This document shows positions 62,845 through 64,000 of a stretch of DNA of 64,000 nucleotides, in pieces. The notes under the pieces are model-generated. The model made no database searches and was not told the DNA's origin. It saw nothing but the letters and a program-made list of their open reading frames with translations. This DNA comes from UBA5109 sp038148755 (GTDB lineage: Bacteria > Pseudomonadota > Gammaproteobacteria > Pseudomonadales > Pseudohongiellaceae), in the NCBI GenBank assembly GCA_038148755.1, contig JAYQWA010000002.1:192503-256502 (forward strand), written 5' to 3'. Positions within the stretch are counted from its first letter, which is position 1; each line of letters opens with the position of its first letter. A program made the position numbers and the translations under genes.

Positions 62845-63633
62845 ATGGTAACTAAAAAGAAAGCGGCTGCAAAAGCCAAAAAAGCCCCTATGAAAAAGGC
62901 TGCTGTAAAGAAAAAAGCTGTCACTAAAAAGGCACCTGCAAAAAAAGCTGCGCCTAAAAAAGCGCCTGTAAAAAAAGCTGCCGCAAAGAAAAAAGCCGTC
63001 GCTAAAAAGGCACCTGCAAAAAAAGCTGCGCCTAAAAAAGCACCTGTAAAAAAGGCTGCCGCAAAGAAAAAAGCCGTCGCTAAAAAGGCACCTGCAAAAA
63101 AAGCTGCTTCTAAAAAAGCGCCTGCAAAAAAAGCTGCAGCAAATAAAAAAGCTGTCGCCAAAAAAGCGCCTGAAAAAAAACCAGTACGTTCAGCCAGCCC
63201 TAGAAACCCCAATGCACACCTTGAGGTCAGTGACTTTACCCCTTACAAGTTAAAACGGGGTGAGGAATATATGAATGAAGCACAACGTGAACATTTCAAG
63301 AATATATTACTCAACTGGCGCAACGAATTAATGCAAGAGGTCGACAGAACTGTCCATCATATGCAGGATGAAGCAGCCAATCCGCCGGATCCTGCCGACC
63401 GTGCTACACTCGAAGAAGAATTCAGTATCGAACTTCGGACACGCGATCGTGAGCGCCGGTTGATTAAAAAGATTGATTCTACCATTGAGCTGATAGCAAA
63501 AGATGATTATGGCTTTTGTGACTCCTGCGGTGTTGAAATCGGTATCCGCCGCCTTGAAGCACGCCCAACTGCCAACAAGTGTATCGATTGTAAAACGTTG
63601 GACGAAATCAAGGAAAAACAGCTGGGAGCCTAG
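62845..63633 (+). CDS. dksA: RNA polymerase-binding factor DksA with Lys/Ala/Pro-repeat N-terminal tail
   Basis: Cofactor of ppGpp that binds the RNA polymerase secondary channel. 262 aa, against about 150 for E. coli DksA. Residues 1-112 are almost only Lys, Ala, Pro and Val, in KKAPxKKAA units like histone H1 or AlgP tails; residues about 125-262 are a full DksA: EEYMNEAQREHFKNIL, coiled-coil tip DEAANPPDPADRA with both Asp, FSIELRTRDRERRLIKKI, and zinc-site Cys225, 228, 246, 249. The amber stop is in frame with gluQ. Confidence 0.96.
   Translation: MVTKKKAAAKAKKAPMKKAAVKKKAVTKKAPAKKAAPKKAPVKKAAAKKKAVAKKAPAKKAAPKKAPVKKAAAKKKAVAKKAPAKKAASKKAPAKKAAANKKAVAKKAPEKKPVRSASPRNPNAHLEVSDFTPYKLKRGEEYMNEAQREHFKNILLNWRNELMQEVDRTVHHMQDEAANPPDPADRATLEEEFSIELRTRDRERRLIKKIDSTIELIAKDDYGFCDSCGVEIGIRRLEARPTANKCIDCKTLDEIKEKQLGA
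62914..63180 (+). repeat. 78-bp tandem repeat encoding the DksA tail
   Basis: Three 78-bp (26-codon) units at 62914-62991, 62992-63069 and 63070-63147 and a partial fourth to 63180. Each starts AAAGC(T/C)GTC and encodes KAVxKKAPAKKAAxKKAPxK plus six more residues. Units 1 and 2 are nearly identical at DNA level; unit 3 differs more. Slippage or unequal crossing-over could change the tail length. Confidence 0.92.
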
Positions 63634-63639
63634 AGAGCT

Positions 63640-64000
63640 CTGGATATTTCAATAGCTGAAACCTCTCTCTACAGAGGGCGATTTGCGCCCTCTCCCACAG
63701 GCCCTCTACATGCTGGTTCATTGATCGCTGCACTAGCAAGTTTCCTTGATGCCCGAGCCAATAATGGACAATGGTTTGTCCGCATGGAAGACCTTGACCC
63801 ACCCAGAGAAAGTGCAGCGGCCGCTGCACAGATTCTGCAGTCACTTGAGTACTTGAATTTATTTTGGGATGGCGAAGTTTTATACCAGAGCCATCGTCAT
63901 AATGCCTATCGCGATGCCCTGACCCAGCTACAGCAACAGGGACATATTTTTCCATGCACCTGCAGCAGGCAGACCATTCAGGAATATGCCGGTATTTATC
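63640..64000 (+). CDS. gluQ: Glutamyl-Q tRNA(Asp) synthetase, 5' part only
   Basis: Truncated GluRS paralogue that glutamylates queuosine in tRNA-Asp. About 120 codons before the window ends. Motifs: RFAPSPTGPLHAGSLIAAL (HIGH-like), FVRMEDLDPPR, and zinc Cys in FPCTCSRQT. It lies downstream of dksA, as in enterics. There is no ATG, GTG or TTG between the in-frame dksA stop (63631-63633) and the essential HIGH region; CTG 63640 is used here as the most likely start, with ATT 63646 as alternative. Confidence 0.85.
   Translation, partial: MDISIAETSLYRGRFAPSPTGPLHAGSLIAALASFLDARANNGQWFVRMEDLDPPRESAAAAAQILQSLEYLNLFWDGEVLYQSHRHNAYRDALTQLQQQGHIFPCTCSRQTIQEYAGIY

Noticed and set aside
62808..63212. 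Minus-strand 134-aa frame rich in Ala, Phe and Gly
   Set aside because: Exact antisense of the DksA Lys/Ala repeat; its composition is a mirror of AAA/GCT codons, not a membrane protein.
1..64000. CRISPR array, tRNA or rRNA genes, prophage or defence island
   Set aside because: No regularly spaced direct repeats, no tRNA-like folds or rRNA segments, and no integrase, transposase, nuclease or toxin families were seen; gene content is mostly core.

Overview
This is a chromosomal window from a gammaproteobacterium. The order ddl-murC-murG-ftsW-murD-mraY-murF-murE-ftsI-ftsL-rsmH-mraZ, rnpB, rsmI-lpoA-yraN-gmhA-dolP, sspB-sspA, bc1 complex, rplM-rpsI, zapE/zapG, cysD-cysNC, algW, hisD-hisG-murA-ibaG, yrbG-kdsD-kdsC-lptC-lptA-lptB-rpoN-ptsN-rapZ-ptsO follows, from memory, the Pseudomonas aeruginosa arrangement. 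The Na+/proton antiporter, membrane pyrophosphatase, periplasmic sulfite-oxidase-like enzyme and moderate GC would suit a marine or brackish relative of the Pseudomonadales/Cellvibrionales, but the genus cannot be fixed from this sequence.

Layout. 1-13.7 kb is the division and cell-wall (dcw) cluster on the minus strand, with overlapping genes, read from a promoter and MraZ-box array upstream of mraZ. 13.9-15.7 kb holds the RNase P RNA, a dispersed intergenic repeat and two tandem DUF6644-like membrane genes. 15.7-22.5 kb is rsmI/lpoA/yraN, phoH, gmhA-dolP and sspAB. 22.5-26.3 kb is the bc1 complex, with cytochromes b and c1 fused in one gene, and the rplM-rpsI operon. 26.5-31.2 kb has zapE/zapG and sulfate activation. 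31.2-37.2 kb holds a fructosamine-kinase-like gene, a TonB receptor, three small conserved genes, a Nif3-like gene and the AlgW/DegS protease. 37.2-40.8 kb is hisD-hisG, murA and ibaG. 40.9-49.9 kb is the Kdo, LPS-transport, sigma-54 and nitrogen-PTS cluster, interrupted by a REP pair and a secreted metallo-beta-lactamase-fold gene. 49.9-59.4 kb carries ion transporters, mrp, a membrane pyrophosphatase, a coiled-coil lipoprotein, an unrecognised envelope protein and a small DksA-like protein. 59.4-64 kb has a Tat-exported molybdopterin oxidoreductase, decayed sequence, a Cys/Met-metabolism PLP enzyme coupled to a Rieske protein, dksA with a histone-H1-like tail, and the start of gluQ.

Most genes serve envelope assembly: peptidoglycan precursors (mur, ddl, mraY, murA), their polymerisation at the septum (ftsW, ftsI, ftsL, lpoA), LPS core synthesis and export (gmhA, kdsD, kdsC, lptABC) and envelope-stress sensing (algW, dolP). 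The most distinctive points are: the H1-like repeat tail on DksA; the fused cytochrome b-c1; two genes (a DUF6644 gene and gluQ) whose conserved N-termini can only be reached from a non-ATG/GTG/TTG codon, probably CTG; a family of about 125-bp intergenic repeats in three copies; an MraZ operator with 11-bp spacing; and loss of mla and hpf from otherwise conserved clusters. I did not find a clearly new multi-gene system such as a defence island, CRISPR array or prophage.
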